Under the pieces are notes generated by a model. It was given only the letters and a program-made list of their open reading frames with translations, did not search any database and had not been told where the DNA came from. 64,000 nucleotides of DNA from Polyangiaceae bacterium (GTDB lineage Bacteria > Myxococcota_A > Polyangia > Polyangiales > Polyangiaceae): NCBI GenBank assembly GCA_025353725.1, contig JANXOF010000086.1:57109-121108 (forward strand), written 5' to 3'. Both the position numbers and the translations under genes were made by a program. This document shows, in pieces, positions 1-11,100 of the stretch (positions are counted from its first letter, which is position 1; every line of letters starts with the position of its first letter).

Positions 1-71
1 AATCAGACGCGGCGGGCGAACAGGAGCCCGAACCTGAGCCTCAAAGCTCTTGACCAGACGGGGTCCTCCGC

Positions 72-1697
72 TCAGCTAAAGGTCGTAGGCAGGTTCGCAC
101 CCTTGAACATGCCCAAAAGGCCGGCTTTATCGGTCGCCTTCAGCCATGCCTCTTTGGGTTCGACCTGCTTCGACTGTACGAGCGCGAAGAGCGAGTCGTT
201 CATGGTCACCATGCCCTGAGCTTTCGACGTCTGCATGACGCTCGCGAGTTGGAACGTCTTGCCGTCGCGAATGAGGTTCGTCACGGCAGGTGAGCCAAGC
301 ACGATTTCGTGTGCCGCGACGCGACCGCCGCCGATTTTCTTGCACAAGACTTGCGCCACGACGCCCTTGAGCGATTCGCTCAACATGACGCGGATTTGCG
401 CCTGCCGATCCGTCGGGAACTGATCGATGATGCGGTCGACCGTGCTCACCGCGGTCGTGGTGTGCAGTGTGCCGAACACGAGGTGGCCTGTTTCTGCCGT
501 CTCAATCGCGATGGCGATAGTCTCGAGATCGCGCATTTCGCCGACGAGCACGATGTCGGGATCTTCCCGGAGTGCGGCTCGGAGTGCGCTTTTGAAGCTC
601 TTCGTGTTCTGTCCAATCTCGCGCTGATTGACGAGACACTTGATATTTTTGTGAACAAATTCGACTGGATCTTCAATCGTGATGATGTGATCGGCGCGGT
701 TCTTGTTGATATAGTCCACCATCGCCGCGAGCGTTGTCGACTTGCCCGAACCGGTGGGCCCCGTCACGACGACAAGCCCCTTCGAAAGCCAGCACAGGTC
801 GATACACGACTTCGGAAGGCCAAGCTTTTCGGCCGTGATGATCTCAATCGGGATTTGACGCAGCACGGCGCCTACGCCGTTACGGTCTTCAAAGACGTTC
901 ACACGAAAGCGTGCGAGCCCGGGGATCTCGTAGGCAAAGTCAGAGTCGCGCAGGGCCGCGAAATCGGCTCGTCCTTTCTCGGTCATGATCTCGTCGACCA
1001 GTGCACCCACGTCGGCGCTCGTGAGCACGCTCTGATCGCGCCCGAAGTGGATTTCGCCATGCACGCGCATCACGGGGTGATCGTTGGAAGAGAGGTGAAG
1101 GTCGGATGCCTTCGACGCGAGCATTTCGCGGAGGAGCGCATCAATTCGCGCGGGACCCGCGTGCGAAGGCGTAGGCGGCTGCGCGTCCGGTGTCGCTGGG
1201 GTTGGCTTGGCGACGGGCCGCGCCGTGGGCGCCTCCAGCTTCGCAAACGGCACCGCGGCCTTCTCTTCGATAGGTGAGTGTGCGACCGCAGGCGTAGCGG
1301 AAGGCACGCCATGACCGCGTGGTGTCACCGCCAGTTCGATGGACGGCGCCGCATGGGCTTGCGTTCTTCCAACGCGCGGCTTTGCAGGACGAACCGTAAT
1401 TCCAATGCCCGCGGCGACGCGAGCGATCTCGACGACATACAAGATGTCGGCATGCTCATAGCGCACGGTGCGCGGGCGCTGCGTCGGCAGGTCTGCGAGC
1501 TCTTCCTGGGAGAGAACGTCTGCCGCCGCGGCCAGGATGAAACGAGGGTTTATAGGCTGTGAGGCGACATCGCGACGTTGACCTCCAGTGACGACGTACG
1601 GCACCTCGCCCGGCGCGAGTCTGAGCTCGTCAGCCTGCGCGGTTTCGAGCATTTCGACGACGGTTGAGAGTGCGGAGAGCGGCGCGGGATTCGACAC
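72..1697 (-). CDS. pilT: PilT-like type IV pilus retraction ATPase with extra N-terminal domain
   Basis: A 541-aa hexameric secretion-type ATPase that would power pilus retraction (twitching) at the cytoplasmic face of the inner membrane. The C-terminal ~355 residues are a classic PilT: the RIDALLREMLASKASDLHL start, Walker A GPTGSGKST with Lys319, an Asp-box region (DPDIVLVGEMRD) and the His-box TGHLVFGTLHT. Family members are about 340-400 aa. The extra ~185 residues here comprise a first domain (about 10-105) that looks like a diverged copy of the PilT N-domain (ADELRLAPGEVPYVV parallels SDLHLSSNDHPVMRV), then a Pro/Ala linker. The start is GTG, with GGAGG about 10 nt upstream. No other pilus genes are in the window, so it may serve another motility or secretion role. 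Confidence 0.93.
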   Translation of the reverse strand: MSNPAPLSALSTVVEMLETAQADELRLAPGEVPYVVTGGQRRDVASQPINPRFILAAAADVLSQEELADLPTQRPRTVRYEHADILYVVEIARVAAGIGITVRPAKPRVGRTQAHAAPSIELAVTPRGHGVPSATPAVAHSPIEEKAAVPFAKLEAPTARPVAKPTPATPDAQPPTPSHAGPARIDALLREMLASKASDLHLSSNDHPVMRVHGEIHFGRDQSVLTSADVGALVDEIMTEKGRADFAALRDSDFAYEIPGLARFRVNVFEDRNGVGAVLRQIPIEIITAEKLGLPKSCIDLCWLSKGLVVVTGPTGSGKSTTLAAMVDYINKNRADHIITIEDPVEFVHKNIKCLVNQREIGQNTKSFKSALRAALREDPDIVLVGEMRDLETIAIAIETAETGHLVFGTLHTTTAVSTVDRIIDQFPTDRQAQIRVMLSESLKGVVAQVLCKKIGGGRVAAHEIVLGSPAVTNLIRDGKTFQLASVMQTSKAQGMVTMNDSLFALVQSKQVEPKEAWLKATDKAGLLGMFKGANLPTTFS

Positions 1698-1849
1698 GAT
1701 GAGAGCAACCTCCAGTCGACATGAGAATACGTAGGGCCCACGGCCCGGCGTAAAAAATGACGCGGCACGGATTGCGCGGCTGATCTGCTCGCACGATCGG
1801 CCACACCATCACCTGCGCACAAGTGCGCTAAGCTCCTGGGTCGCCGCTC

Positions 1850-2926
1850 ATGGGTTCACGCGTTCTCGCCGGGTTGTCGTTTTTCGTGGCTTTTACGGCT
1901 GCGCGGGCGGCGTTCGCCGATAAGGTCGTCGTGTTTCCGTTTGCGTCGGCGAAGGGACTGTCAAAACCCGAACTCGAGGAGGCTCGGAAGTGGACACTCG
2001 AGGCGACGATGGCGCGTGGCCACGTTCTTCCGAGTGACGCCGAGATACTGGCCGGGCTCGCGGCCGTACGCGACGGCGCTCCCGATACGAGCGAAGAATA
2101 CGTCGCCGCAGGACGCGCCGCGGGCTCACAGTGGACGGTGAGTGGCCGCTTGGAGCGTGTAAACCGTCGGGACACGCTGCCCGCGCGAGGGCCTGATGGC
2201 CACGTCGACGAGGGCGTTAACGCGTACCGCGTCGAGCTGGAGGTCGCGCAAGTGGCGACGGGGCGCATCGAATCGCTCGCGCGCGACATCGATGAGGACC
2301 AGGCGCCCGTGCAGGTAGCCGAGATGCTCGCGCTCCTTCTGCGTCCCGAAGGCCTGCGCAACGCGACGATTCCCTGGGAAAACATGGCTCCGCCGAAGCG
2401 AAAAGTGAAGCCGCCGGACGTGTCCGAACTTGGACCTGTCGTGCCCGTGCTCCCCGCCGCGACGTCTGCGTATGCGGAGAGCCACACCGCGGCGGTCGGC
2501 TTGTCGCTTGGGTTTTCCACCGCGCTCGTCCGTCCGTCCGAGGCGCGCGGATCGTCGAACGCCATCGCTGTCGGGGCAGCTTTCGCGTACGCCCTTGAGG
2601 CGTTAGCGGGAGTGGAGCTCCGCGGCGTCTTCACGAGTCAAGTGAGTGGGCCAAGGGCTATCGAACTTTCAGCTGGCGCTCGCTATGCGATCCCCGTGGC
2701 GCCGCGACAGCGAGTCTTCGTGGGCCCGGAGGTCCTCGCAGGTGCTCACGTCGCGTTAGGAGCCGAAAAAACGGCACGATTTCTCACTCACGGTGCGGCA
2801 TTTGCGTCTTGGGGGCCCAGCGAACGCCTTCAATTCGAGGTTGCTGTCGACGTTGCGGCAGCTTTCGGCGGCTCGGGAACGCTCATCCTCGGCGGAAGCA
2901 CGGCGCGTGCGCTCGTGCGTTTTTAA
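1850..2926 (+). CDS. secreted hypothetical protein, probable outer-membrane beta-barrel C-terminus
   Basis: A 358-aa protein of unknown function. Residues 1-24 form a Sec signal peptide ending in a FADK-type cleavage region. Residues about 25-170 contain [20 protein letters not shown], reminiscent of periplasmic proteins that assemble a score from several parameters. After a Pro-rich stretch (about 185-205), the last ~150 residues alternate hydrophobic and small residues with Gly-rich turns and end in ...ARALVRF, as outer-membrane barrels do. It lies 1 nt upstream of tsaE on the same strand and is probably co-transcribed with it, although there is no functional reason to link them. I do not recognise a named family. 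Confidence 0.75.
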   Translation: MGSRVLAGLSFFVAFTAARAAFADKVVVFPFASAKGLSKPELEEARKWTLEATMARGHVLPSDAEILAGLAAVRDGAPDTSEEYVAAGRAAGSQWTVSGRLERVNRRDTLPARGPDGHVDEGVNAYRVELEVAQVATGRIESLARDIDEDQAPVQVAEMLALLLRPEGLRNATIPWENMAPPKRKVKPPDVSELGPVVPVLPAATSAYAESHTAAVGLSLGFSTALVRPSEARGSSNAIAVGAAFAYALEALAGVELRGVFTSQVSGPRAIELSAGARYAIPVAPRQRVFVGPEVLAGAHVALGAEKTARFLTHGAAFASWGPSERLQFEVAVDVAAAFGGSGTLILGGSTARALVRF

Positions 2927-2927
2927 C

Positions 2928-3419
2928 ATGAGTGCGGAAGTGGACGGAGAACCTCGCGTCGTCGAGCTCTCGCTGCGGCGCCGCCGAGACACGACCCACC
3001 TAGGAGCGCGCTTGGGAGCGAAGCTTATCGACGGCGACCTCCTGCTCCTTTCAGGCGACCTCGGCGCGGGCAAGACGTTTCTCGCTCGCGCTGTCGCACG
3101 CGTTCTCGGGGTGCCCACGTCACAAGCGATCGCGAGTCCGACGTTTACGCTCGTGCAAGAGTACGAGACGCCACGCGGCATTCTTTTGCATTGCGACCTT
3201 TACCGATTGCGGGCGGACGACCCGCGGAAGACGGCCACCGAGGTTCGCCGTCTCGGTCTCGCAGAACGCCGCGCAGAAGGGGCGATTCTTATCGTCGAAT
3301 GGGGTGAGGGGTGCGGTCGTGAGCTCGGCGGTGAAAGCCAGCTCGCTGTCGAACTCAGGCTTGAGCCACGCGTGGCGCGCGTCACGGGCACGCGCTCGGC
3401 TTTCTTTGAAAACTTATAA
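2928..3419 (+). CDS. tsaE: tRNA threonylcarbamoyladenosine biosynthesis protein TsaE
   Basis: A 163-aa P-loop ATPase of the TsaB-TsaD-TsaE complex that makes t6A37 in ANN-decoding tRNAs in the cytoplasm. Visible motifs are Walker [14 protein letters not shown] (Lys49), [10 protein letters not shown], and HCDLYRL followed by an ILIVEWGE Walker-B-like strand, all in the usual TsaE order. The frame is open upstream, but the ATG at 2928, one base after the preceding stop, gives the normal TsaE length and N-terminus. The extension past ~150 aa is short and basic. Neither tsaB nor tsaD is nearby. Confidence 0.93.
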   Translation: MSAEVDGEPRVVELSLRRRRDTTHLGARLGAKLIDGDLLLLSGDLGAGKTFLARAVARVLGVPTSQAIASPTFTLVQEYETPRGILLHCDLYRLRADDPRKTATEVRRLGLAERRAEGAILIVEWGEGCGRELGGESQLAVELRLEPRVARVTGTRSAFFENL

Positions 3420-3582
3420 GTGAATGACGTCGCGTACCTTGCCTTACGTCACAAACGGTCAGCGCTTCGACACGTCCGTCTGCGTCTCGCCGTAGACCTG
3501 ACTGCGTCACCGTAGCGTCTCACTGCGGCCTCGCGCCTGATTCGCGAAGCCGGCGCCTGAGGGAGCTGCTACCTGCGCTGCC

Positions 3583-6500
3583 ATGGTCGTTCGCGCGTCA
3601 TTCAAATCTTCGCTTTTAGGTATCGTCGCCCTCGGTCTGCTTGGGGCATGTGCCTCTGACTCGAGGAATGACTCCAAGGGTGCGACCCCTTCGGTCGCGC
3701 CCGCCGGGGACGCCGCCGTCGCCGCGAACGTCGTGCATCGCGATAGCGTGAGCGGACGGCCGCGCTTTTCATGGCTGAACGTCGAAGTCGCCGCGAAGGG
3801 CGCCATGAAAGACAAGTCTGCAAGCGATGCCGCATGGGCGACGTTTCGCGCCGTCGCGAAGACCTACGGCTTGAACGAAGACGTCATCGCCTCCGCGCAG
3901 CTCGACTCCGTGCATGATACAGGCGTTGGTCCCGTCATCGCGCGGTTCACACAGACCGTCGACGGCGTGGACGTCTTCCGTTCGCAAATGTCGATCGCGA
4001 TGACTCGTGAATTAGACCCGTCGGCGGCGTCTGGTTCGCTCTCGCCGTTGCCCCGAACGTCTGAGCGCGGCTCGTTTACACTCTCCCCCCCCGCGGCCGT
4101 CGCGGCCGCTGCGCGCGCCTTTGGCGCGAAAGTCATTGTCTCGGATGTTCGCGATTCCGGGTCGCTTTCGGGCGGGTTTTCGAGCTACGCGCTCCGCGCC
4201 GGTGCGCTCGGCGAGCGCCGGGAGGTTGCGCCGACCCGTGCAAAGCGCGTCTGGTTCGAGGGCGCGAAAGGGCTCGTTCCTGCCTACTACGTTGAGCTCC
4301 ACCTCGGTTCCGACGCGGTGGGCGACGCCGAGCTTCGATCGTACGTCGTGTCAGCCGTCGACAGCACGGTGCTTTACGACCAGTCGATGACCGCCTCGGA
4401 GGCATTCAGCTATCGCGTTTACGCGGACGCCGACGGCGACCGTGCGTTCCACCCGTACGCGGGGCCGCAAGGAAACGCGGGGTTCCCGCACCCGACAGGC
4501 GTGGCGAACGGATTTGACCCCGCGTTTGTCACCCCGAATCTAGTGACCCTGACAAGTTCGCCGTTCAGCAAAAACGACCCTTGGCTTCCAGCCGGCGCCA
4601 CGGTCACGACGGGTAACAACGTCGATGCTTTCGCGAACCTCGTTGCGCCGGATGCATTCGGCGACGGCGACCGTCGGGCCGCGGCCACGGCTGCGAATAC
4701 CTTCGACTACACGTACAACCACGCGGCGCAGCCTGGCGCGGCCGATTTGAACAACGTTCAAGCGGGCACCGTGCAGCTCTTTTACACCGTGAACTTCATG
4801 CACGATTGGTTCTACGACGCCGGTTACGACGAGGCGGCGCACAACCCACAATCCGACAATTACGGTCGCGGCGGCGTGGCGGGCGATGCCATTACGGCGC
4901 AATCGCAGGATGTCGGCGGTCGGAACAACGCGAACGCGTCGACGCCCGCGGACGGCGCATCGCCTCGTATTCGCATGTACGTATTCGACGGTAACGCGCC
5001 CAAGAAGCTCGTCACCCCGGGCGGCGATAAAGAAGTCAACACCGTGGCGTGGGGACCGAAAGTCTTTGCGCAAACAGGCATACTCTCTGAAGTGTCGCCC
5101 GCGCTAGCGTGCGACCCGCTCGTCAACCTGGCGGAAGTCGCGGGGAAGATTGCCCTTATCGACCGCGGTACGTGCTCGGCGCAGATCAAAGCTCAAAACG
5201 CCCAGGCTGCAGGAGCCATCGGCGTGGTCATTGCCAACAATCAGCCCGGCGGTCCCCCGTCGTTTTCGACGGTACCCGGTATTGACCCTGCAACGACGTC
5301 GCTCCCGACGCTCACCGTTACGCAGGCCGACGGCGCGGCGCTCCACGCCGCTGTCGCCGCAGGACCCGTCGAAGTTACGCTGCGACGTGAGGAAGCGATC
5401 GACAAGGACGGCTCGCTCGATACCTCCGTGGTCGCGCACGAGTGGGGTCACACCCTATCGAATCGCCTTATCGGTAATGGCAGCGGAATCACCGGTCAAC
5501 AGGCTACCGGTATGGGCGAGGGCTGGGCCGACTTCGTCTCTCTGCTCGTCCTGAGTCGCAAAGAGAACGCGACGGCGCCGAGCAATCCGGACTGGAGCGG
5601 TACGTTTGCCGTCGGCACGTATGACCAAGGCGGAGCAGGCAATCAGGGGTACTATACGGGAATTCGCCGATATCCTTATTCGGTGGCCTTCAGCAAAAAC
5701 CCGCTCACCTTCAAGTACGTCGAGAACGGCGTCGCGCTTCCGACGACGGCGCCTATCGCGTTTGGGCAAAACGGCGCGAACAACGCCGAAGTGCACAACG
5801 TGGGCGAGGTTTGGGCTACCATGTTGTGGGAGTGTTACGTCTCGCTGCTCCGCGACCCGCGCTACACGTTCGACCAGGCTAACGAGCGGATGCGCCGTTA
5901 CCTTGTCTCGTCCCTCAAGCTCACGCCCATCGGTCCCTCGATTACGGAGGCGCGCGACGCGGTTTTGGCTGCGGCGTACGCCACGGACAAGCAAGACTTT
6001 CAGCACTTCGCGCTCGCCTTTGCGCGCCGGGGAGCCGGCGTCGGCGCGACCTCTCCGGACCGCCAGTCGGCGGCGAACGCGGGCGTCGCGGAGAGCTACG
6101 TCACGGGCGGCGACGTCGCGATCGTCTCAGCGAAGGTCGAAGGCATTGTAACTCCTTGCAACCCCTACGGTATTCTCCGAAATGGCGAGCACGGTAAGCT
6201 TACTGTCACGCTGCGAAATGCCGGAACCGCGCCGCTTCTCGCGACAACGATGACGCTCACCTCGCCCGGGGGTCAGATGACGTTCCCGGGCGGACCCGTC
6301 GTGGCGGTTGCGCCTCTCCTTCCACTCAGCACGCGGACGACAGTGACCGACGTAGTGCTCGACGGCGCAGTCTTCGCGGCGCCGATCGAGACGAAAATCG
6401 AGGTCACGGATCCCGACCTCGCGACGCCGCGCACCGTGACGCTCACCAACACGACGGACTTGAACTACGACGTAGCGGTCGCGTCGTCGGCGACCGATCT

Positions 6501-7167
6501 GCTCGACACGCCCGTGTCGACGTGGACCGTCGCGAGCGACCCAGCGCTCGATGTGGCCTTCCCGTGGGGGCTTGTCCCCGAGGGCGCAACGCAGCGTTGG
6601 TCGCTTCGCGACTCAGCGACGACCTCGGACCACTCCCTCGTCACTCCTGATCTCGTCGTCGCCGGAGAAGGACTGACGATGACGTTCGATCATCGCTATT
6701 CGTTCGAGGCGTCCCTCGGAAGGAACTTCGATGGCGGGGTTCTCGAAGTCAGTGTCGACGGCGGCCTGACCTGGACGGACATCGGCGGCATCGCGGCTCC
6801 CGGCTACAACGGAATCATCGACTTTGACCAGTCGACGAATCCGCTCAAAAGCCGCGCCGGTTTCACGGGAGCGAGCGCGGGCTACCCGGATTACGAAACA
6901 ACGACTGTAGCTCTTGGGGCAGGCTTTAACGGCCTCACGGCGAAGATTCGCTTCCGCGCGGGCACGGACGCGGGCACGGGCGCGGCGGGCTGGGATATCG
7001 CGAGGGTCAGCTTTACCGGTATCTCGAACAGCCCGTTCGCTTCACGCGTACCGGTCGTCGCGTGCGTGCAGCCGGCGCCGATCCCTGCCGTCGGCGAAAA
7101 CGGACTGCTCCCTCGCTTGATGCGAGCGCCTAAGAGCCTTTTCCAAAGGCTTCTCGGCGATCGCTGA
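3583..7167 (+). CDS. M36 (fungalysin-type) zinc metallopeptidase lipoprotein with PA domain
   Basis: A 1194-aa exported protease. The N-terminus is a signal peptide with lipobox LLGAC (Cys23), so it is predicted to be lipid-anchored. Residues about 40-270 resemble a fungalysin propeptide (FTP-like, with the LNEDVIASAQLDSVHDTG region). The catalytic zinc site is HEWGH at 619-623, with the third ligand in EGWADF (Glu646). A protease-associated (PA) domain (about 490-590, GTCSAQIKAQNAQAAGAIGVVI) is inserted before the HEXXH, as in M36 enzymes. The C-terminal ~350 residues are beta-sandwich-like (ConA or CARDB type). The likely role is degradation of extracellular protein by a predatory or saprophytic bacterium. 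A Shine-Dalgarno-like AGGGAG lies rather far upstream, so the start is slightly uncertain. Confidence 0.9.
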   Translation: MVVRASFKSSLLGIVALGLLGACASDSRNDSKGATPSVAPAGDAAVAANVVHRDSVSGRPRFSWLNVEVAAKGAMKDKSASDAAWATFRAVAKTYGLNEDVIASAQLDSVHDTGVGPVIARFTQTVDGVDVFRSQMSIAMTRELDPSAASGSLSPLPRTSERGSFTLSPPAAVAAAARAFGAKVIVSDVRDSGSLSGGFSSYALRAGALGERREVAPTRAKRVWFEGAKGLVPAYYVELHLGSDAVGDAELRSYVVSAVDSTVLYDQSMTASEAFSYRVYADADGDRAFHPYAGPQGNAGFPHPTGVANGFDPAFVTPNLVTLTSSPFSKNDPWLPAGATVTTGNNVDAFANLVAPDAFGDGDRRAAATAANTFDYTYNHAAQPGAADLNNVQAGTVQLFYTVNFMHDWFYDAGYDEAAHNPQSDNYGRGGVAGDAITAQSQDVGGRNNANASTPADGASPRIRMYVFDGNAPKKLVTPGGDKEVNTVAWGPKVFAQTGILSEVSPALACDPLVNLAEVAGKIALIDRGTCSAQIKAQNAQAAGAIGVVIANNQPGGPPSFSTVPGIDPATTSLPTLTVTQADGAALHAAVAAGPVEVTLRREEAIDKDGSLDTSVVAHEWGHTLSNRLIGNGSGITGQQATGMGEGWADFVSLLVLSRKENATAPSNPDWSGTFAVGTYDQGGAGNQGYYTGIRRYPYSVAFSKNPLTFKYVENGVALPTTAPIAFGQNGANNAEVHNVGEVWATMLWECYVSLLRDPRYTFDQANERMRRYLVSSLKLTPIGPSITEARDAVLAAAYATDKQDFQHFALAFARRGAGVGATSPDRQSAANAGVAESYVTGGDVAIVSAKVEGIVTPCNPYGILRNGEHGKLTVTLRNAGTAPLLATTMTLTSPGGQMTFPGGPVVAVAPLLPLSTRTTVTDVVLDGAVFAAPIETKIEVTDPDLATPRTVTLTNTTDLNYDVAVASSATDLLDTPVSTWTVASDPALDVAFPWGLVPEGATQRWSLRDSATTSDHSLVTPDLVVAGEGLTMTFDHRYSFEASLGRNFDGGVLEVSVDGGLTWTDIGGIAAPGYNGIIDFDQSTNPLKSRAGFTGASAGYPDYETTTVALGAGFNGLTAKIRFRAGTDAGTGAAGWDIARVSFTGISNSPFASRVPVVACVQPAPIPAVGENGLLPRLMRAPKSLFQRLLGDR

Positions 7168-7380
7168 AGCGCGCGGTTTCCAAGCGCAGCGGCGTGATCC
7201 GTCGTTGCGCTTGCGAAGCGCTTAGCGCGCATGGTGGTGAACGCGTGGGGTCTGAAACATCTCGCGGTGAGAGGTGGTTGCACGGGCGAGTCCTGTCGGT
7301 GAGTCCGGTTGCGGCGACGGGACGATGCGAAACGCCGATTGAGCGCTACTTCGTATTTCAAACCACGAGACAAACGCAAA

Positions 7381-7408
7381 CGGGGCCACTGGCGAACCAG
7401 TAGCCCCG
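7381..7408. terminator. hairpin between convergent genes, probable bidirectional terminator
   Basis: CGGGGC pairs with GCCCCG; after one C/A mismatch ACTGG pairs with CCAGT, closing a CGAA tetraloop, giving 11 pairs in 28 nt. It lies 213 nt after the peptidase stop and 26 nt after the stop of the minus-strand lipoprotein gene. On the minus strand the following bases are T-rich (TTTGCGTTTGT), favouring termination of that gene. The plus-strand tail has no T run. Confidence 0.6.
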
Positions 7409-7434
7409 ACTTCAAACTCGCTTATCTGCGATTG

Positions 7435-7794
7435 TCAGTTCACGACGGGCGGAACGATGGCCGCGTCACCGTCCGCGGCGTCGGCGCCGGAGTCTGCGAC
7501 GACGCGACCCGAATCGCCTGAAGCGCCGCCGCCGTCACCGCCGCTGGCGTCTGTCACGGCGCTGTCGCCGCTCGAACCGTCCGCCGCGCCGGTGTCGGCC
7601 TTGGTGCCCGTGCCGGCTCCGGCTTCAGGTACCGAATGAACTCCGATTTCGGACGGCCCGGTCTCGTCGCACGCCACCGCCAAGCTTCCTGCAACGCCTG
7701 ACAAAACGGCGGCAAGCACCAGATAGCGGCCGCGGCGGCGACCCTGGAGACGGGATTGGGCTACGGGGCTGTTTGATCGAGATTGTTCGCTCAT
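7435..7794 (-). CDS. low-complexity lipoprotein
   Basis: A 119-aa predicted lipoprotein. A basic N-region (QGRRRGR) precedes a hydrophobic helix and lipobox LAVAC (Cys42). Everything after the Cys is Asp/Ser/Gly/Ala-rich with repeated DSG and DAA steps and no recognisable domain, ending PPVVN. Linkers of this kind are common in myxobacterial lipoproteins, but here the linker is the whole mature protein, so it may be a truncated lipoprotein or a genuine surface spacer. It is divergent from the TonB-dependent receptor gene and ends next to a strong hairpin. Function unknown. Confidence 0.6.
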   Translation of the reverse strand: MSEQSRSNSPVAQSRLQGRRRGRYLVLAAVLSGVAGSLAVACDETGPSEIGVHSVPEAGAGTGTKADTGAADGSSGDSAVTDASGGDGGGASGDSGRVVADSGADAADGDAAIVPPVVN

Positions 7795-8116
7795 AGGTCG
7801 CTCTCGCTTAGTAGAACACGCGCGACGCTGTCAACTTTACGGTTGAACAAATCGCACGATGGCGAAATTGAAAGAGGTCCCGTCGGTCGCCGTCCTGCAG
7901 ACTGCCAACTTGCGAGGCCGCGAGCTCAGTCCGCAACGTGCGCAAAGCACGAGACTGCGGCCTTCCTTACTCACCAACTCACAACGCGGGGACGCATGGA
8001 ACACGAGTCGATCGCAATTACGAAGAATCGTTCTACGCGCGCCTTGACACCCGGAATAAATAACGTCTTTATGTCCGCGCGCAACATCGCGAGAACGGGA
8101 CGGGCAAGGAACTTTC
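7795..8116. promoter_or_regulatory. 322-nt divergent intergenic region with candidate promoter for the receptor operon
   Basis: No convincing coding sequence. A perfect -35 hexamer TTGACA lies at 8044-8049; 17 nt later (8067-8072) is CTTTAT, only a weak -10, so the promoter call is tentative. A good ribosome site, AAGGA at 8108-8112, precedes the ATG at 8117. No Fur-like or other recognisable operator is evident. Confidence 0.4.
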
Positions 8117-11100
8117 ATGAAACTTAACCGTTTGGGACTTTGGTCAGGCGCCTCGATCGCTGCGATAGTGCTTGTGGCAACAAGCGAAGCGCGCGCGCAG
8201 GTAGGCAGCGGCGGTAACCTCTCCGGGCGTGTCACTGACGCCTCTACTCAGACGCCGGTGCCCGACGTTGTCGTGACGATCACGTCGCCGAACCTTCAAG
8301 GTGAGGAGACGGCGGTGACCGACGCCAACGGTCTTTGGCGCGTTCAGAACGTGCCGGCCGGAAATTACACCGTTCGCCTCGATAAGGAATCCTTCCGACC
8401 CTTCTCGCGCAGCGACGTAGCGCTCCGCGCCGACGTCACGCTTCGCGTAGACGCGCAGCTCCTCCCGGACTCGCTCAAAGAGGAAATCGTCATCGTCGCG
8501 ACGCCCCCGACGGTCGACGTCGCGTCGAGCAACACAGGCTTGGCCGTGACGAGCGACTTCGCTCGTCGCGTTCCCCTGGTGTCACCTGGCTCCTCGACGG
8601 GAGGCGCCTCAAGGTCTTTCGAGGCTGCTGCCCAAGCTGCACCTCAAGCAACGGGCGACTCGTATGGAACGAGCATTAACGGCACAACATCTCCCGAAAA
8701 CAACAACGTCATCGACGGCTTGTCTCGAAACAACGCTGGATTTGGCGTAAACGGCGCACGCCTCTCGATTGAGTTCGTTCGCGAGGTCAACGTTCTGACC
8801 GGCGGATACATGCCTGAGTACGGCGCGGCCGGCGGTGGAATCATCAGCGGCACGACGAAGACAGGAACCAATGAGTTTCACGGCGGTGCCTGGCTCTACG
8901 CAACGCCTGGCGGCCTCGAAGGCGAGCGACGCCGCATCTTCCGCACTGGGCAAACGATCACGACGCAGCCTACCCTGAATATGATCGGTGATATCGGCGG
9001 CGACATCGGCGGTCCGATTGTGAAAGACAAGCTCTGGTTCTACACGGGCTTCCAGATGTCTCGTACGTCGTACAATCTTGAACGAGCCCTAAATAACTCG
9101 AAGTTCGGCGAAATCGCAGAAACTCGGCGGAACTTTACCGCATCCAAAGAGGAGGCGCAGGCCTTCGCGAAGCTGACCTGGGCTGCCAACTCGCGGAACA
9201 GGTTCTCCGTATCCGCCTACGCGCTCCCATCGACGTCGGGTGGCGGTAATCGCGTTCCCATCGCGCCTCTCACGGGCCTTTCAGCGATCAACAATGTCGC
9301 GGGCACGCCGGACTCACTTTTCAACGAAATTAAGACCAATTCGACGAGCCTTCAAGCCGACTGGGAGGCGCAGTCGCCCTCAAAGAAGGTTCTCGTCAAG
9401 ACGACCGTGGGCTGGATGCATCAGTACGAGGACACGCTAGCCAATGACGGTACGCGTGCAGGAGACACGAGGGGACTTGCCGGGGTACCAGCCGTCGCCT
9501 GGCGCCGCAATACCCCGGGCCCGCACGGGATTGCCGACTTTGAACCCGTTGCGCCCTGGCTATGCGACGCAGCCGGAGCGACGAACGCCTCTTTGTGTCC
9601 CGTTGCGAACTACGCCTCAGGAGGGCCCGGTTTTCTCTCCTCCCGCACGTTCGACCGTTTTACTGCGCGAAGCATCGTCACGCTCCTCGGCGAGGCTGCA
9701 GGGCAGCACGTCGTCAAACTCGGTGCTGAAATCGAGGGAATGTCTTACGACAGCACGCGGGCCTATTCCGGAGGGACGTCGTTCAACGAGAGCGGAGGCG
9801 GCGCTTCGTTCAACGAGCAGCGAAACTTCACCTACCTAACGGCCCCGGACAAGATTGTTCGGCTCAACTCCCTTCGGAACGTGACCCATTCACTCACGGT
9901 CGGTGGATTCGCTCAAGATAGCTGGTCTATCTTGGATAAGGTCGTCGTCAACGCGGGCCTCCGCTACGACGCACAGATTCTGTGGGGCGGCGACAACGCC
10001 CAAGCGCTCGTGCTCCCCAATATGGTTTCCCCGCGCCTCGGCGTTGTCTGGGACCCGACTCAATCAGGTTCGGCAAAAATCTACGGCAACTATGCTCGCT
10101 TCTACCAACCTGCCGCGCTGAACTTCGCGGATAGGGCGGGCACTGGTGATCCCCAAGCGAGCACTCGATTCCCAGCGACGAAGTGCAATCCGCTCGATGC
10201 AGACCAGCTCAAAGGTGCATGTCGCGACCAGGCGAACAATGCAAATCGCGCCGAGCTTGGACCGAGCTCACCAGATCGGAAGTACGTAGTTACGGGTGGC
10301 GGAAAGACTGCCATCGACCCAGATTTGAAGCCCCAATACTCGGAAGAGCTTGTCTTCGGAGGCGAGTACGACGTCATTAAGAACGGTCGTATCGGAGCTT
10401 CGTATACCCATCGCTGGATGGGTCCAGTAATCGAAGACGTGAGTCGTGACGAAGGTCAGACTTACTTCATCACAAATCCGGGAAGCGGCGCGACGGCTGA
10501 CTTTCCAAAACCCACTCGGTACTACAACGCTCTGACAGTTTTTTTCCAAAAGCAGTTTGGAAACAACTGGGAAGGTCTTGCTAGCTACACACTTGCATCG
10601 TTGCAAGGAAACTATGCGGGTCTGTTCAGGCCCGAAACCAACCAACTCGACCCGCTGACCAACTCAGACTACGACTTGAAATCGCTCACCATCAATCGCA
10701 AGGGTCCCTTGCCCGGTGATACGCGTCATTCGGTCAAACTCTTCGGCTCGAAGACATTCGAGACGAGCGAGCGAACTTCCTTGTTGGTTGGCGGCGCAGT
10801 GCGCGGGCAATCGGGCGCCCCGACGGGCTACACTGGGCGGCATCCGATTTACGGAAACGACGAGATTTTCATCCTTGAGCGTGGAGCGGGAACTCGCCTA
10901 CCTTGGACTTTCGGACTCGATACAAGCTTTGCTTACACGGTAAAGCTCGGGCCAACTCAGGCGCTTACGGCATCTCTTGACATCTTCAATCTGTTGAACT
11001 TCCAAGAAATCCTTACCCGCGACCAGCGGTACACAAACAGCGAAGTTGCCCCGATTCCGGGTGGTCGGGTCAAAGATCTCGGCAAGCTCACGAGCTCGAC

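Noticed and set aside
309..1277. Long plus-strand open frame opposite the pilT-like gene
   Set aside because: It is the antisense shadow of a convincing PilT-like gene; the translation is Arg-rich with no domain and no ribosome site.
1828..2634. Minus-strand frame opposite the beta-barrel-like gene
   Set aside because: Ser/Arg-rich antisense of a gene with a clear signal peptide; high GC makes long antisense frames common.
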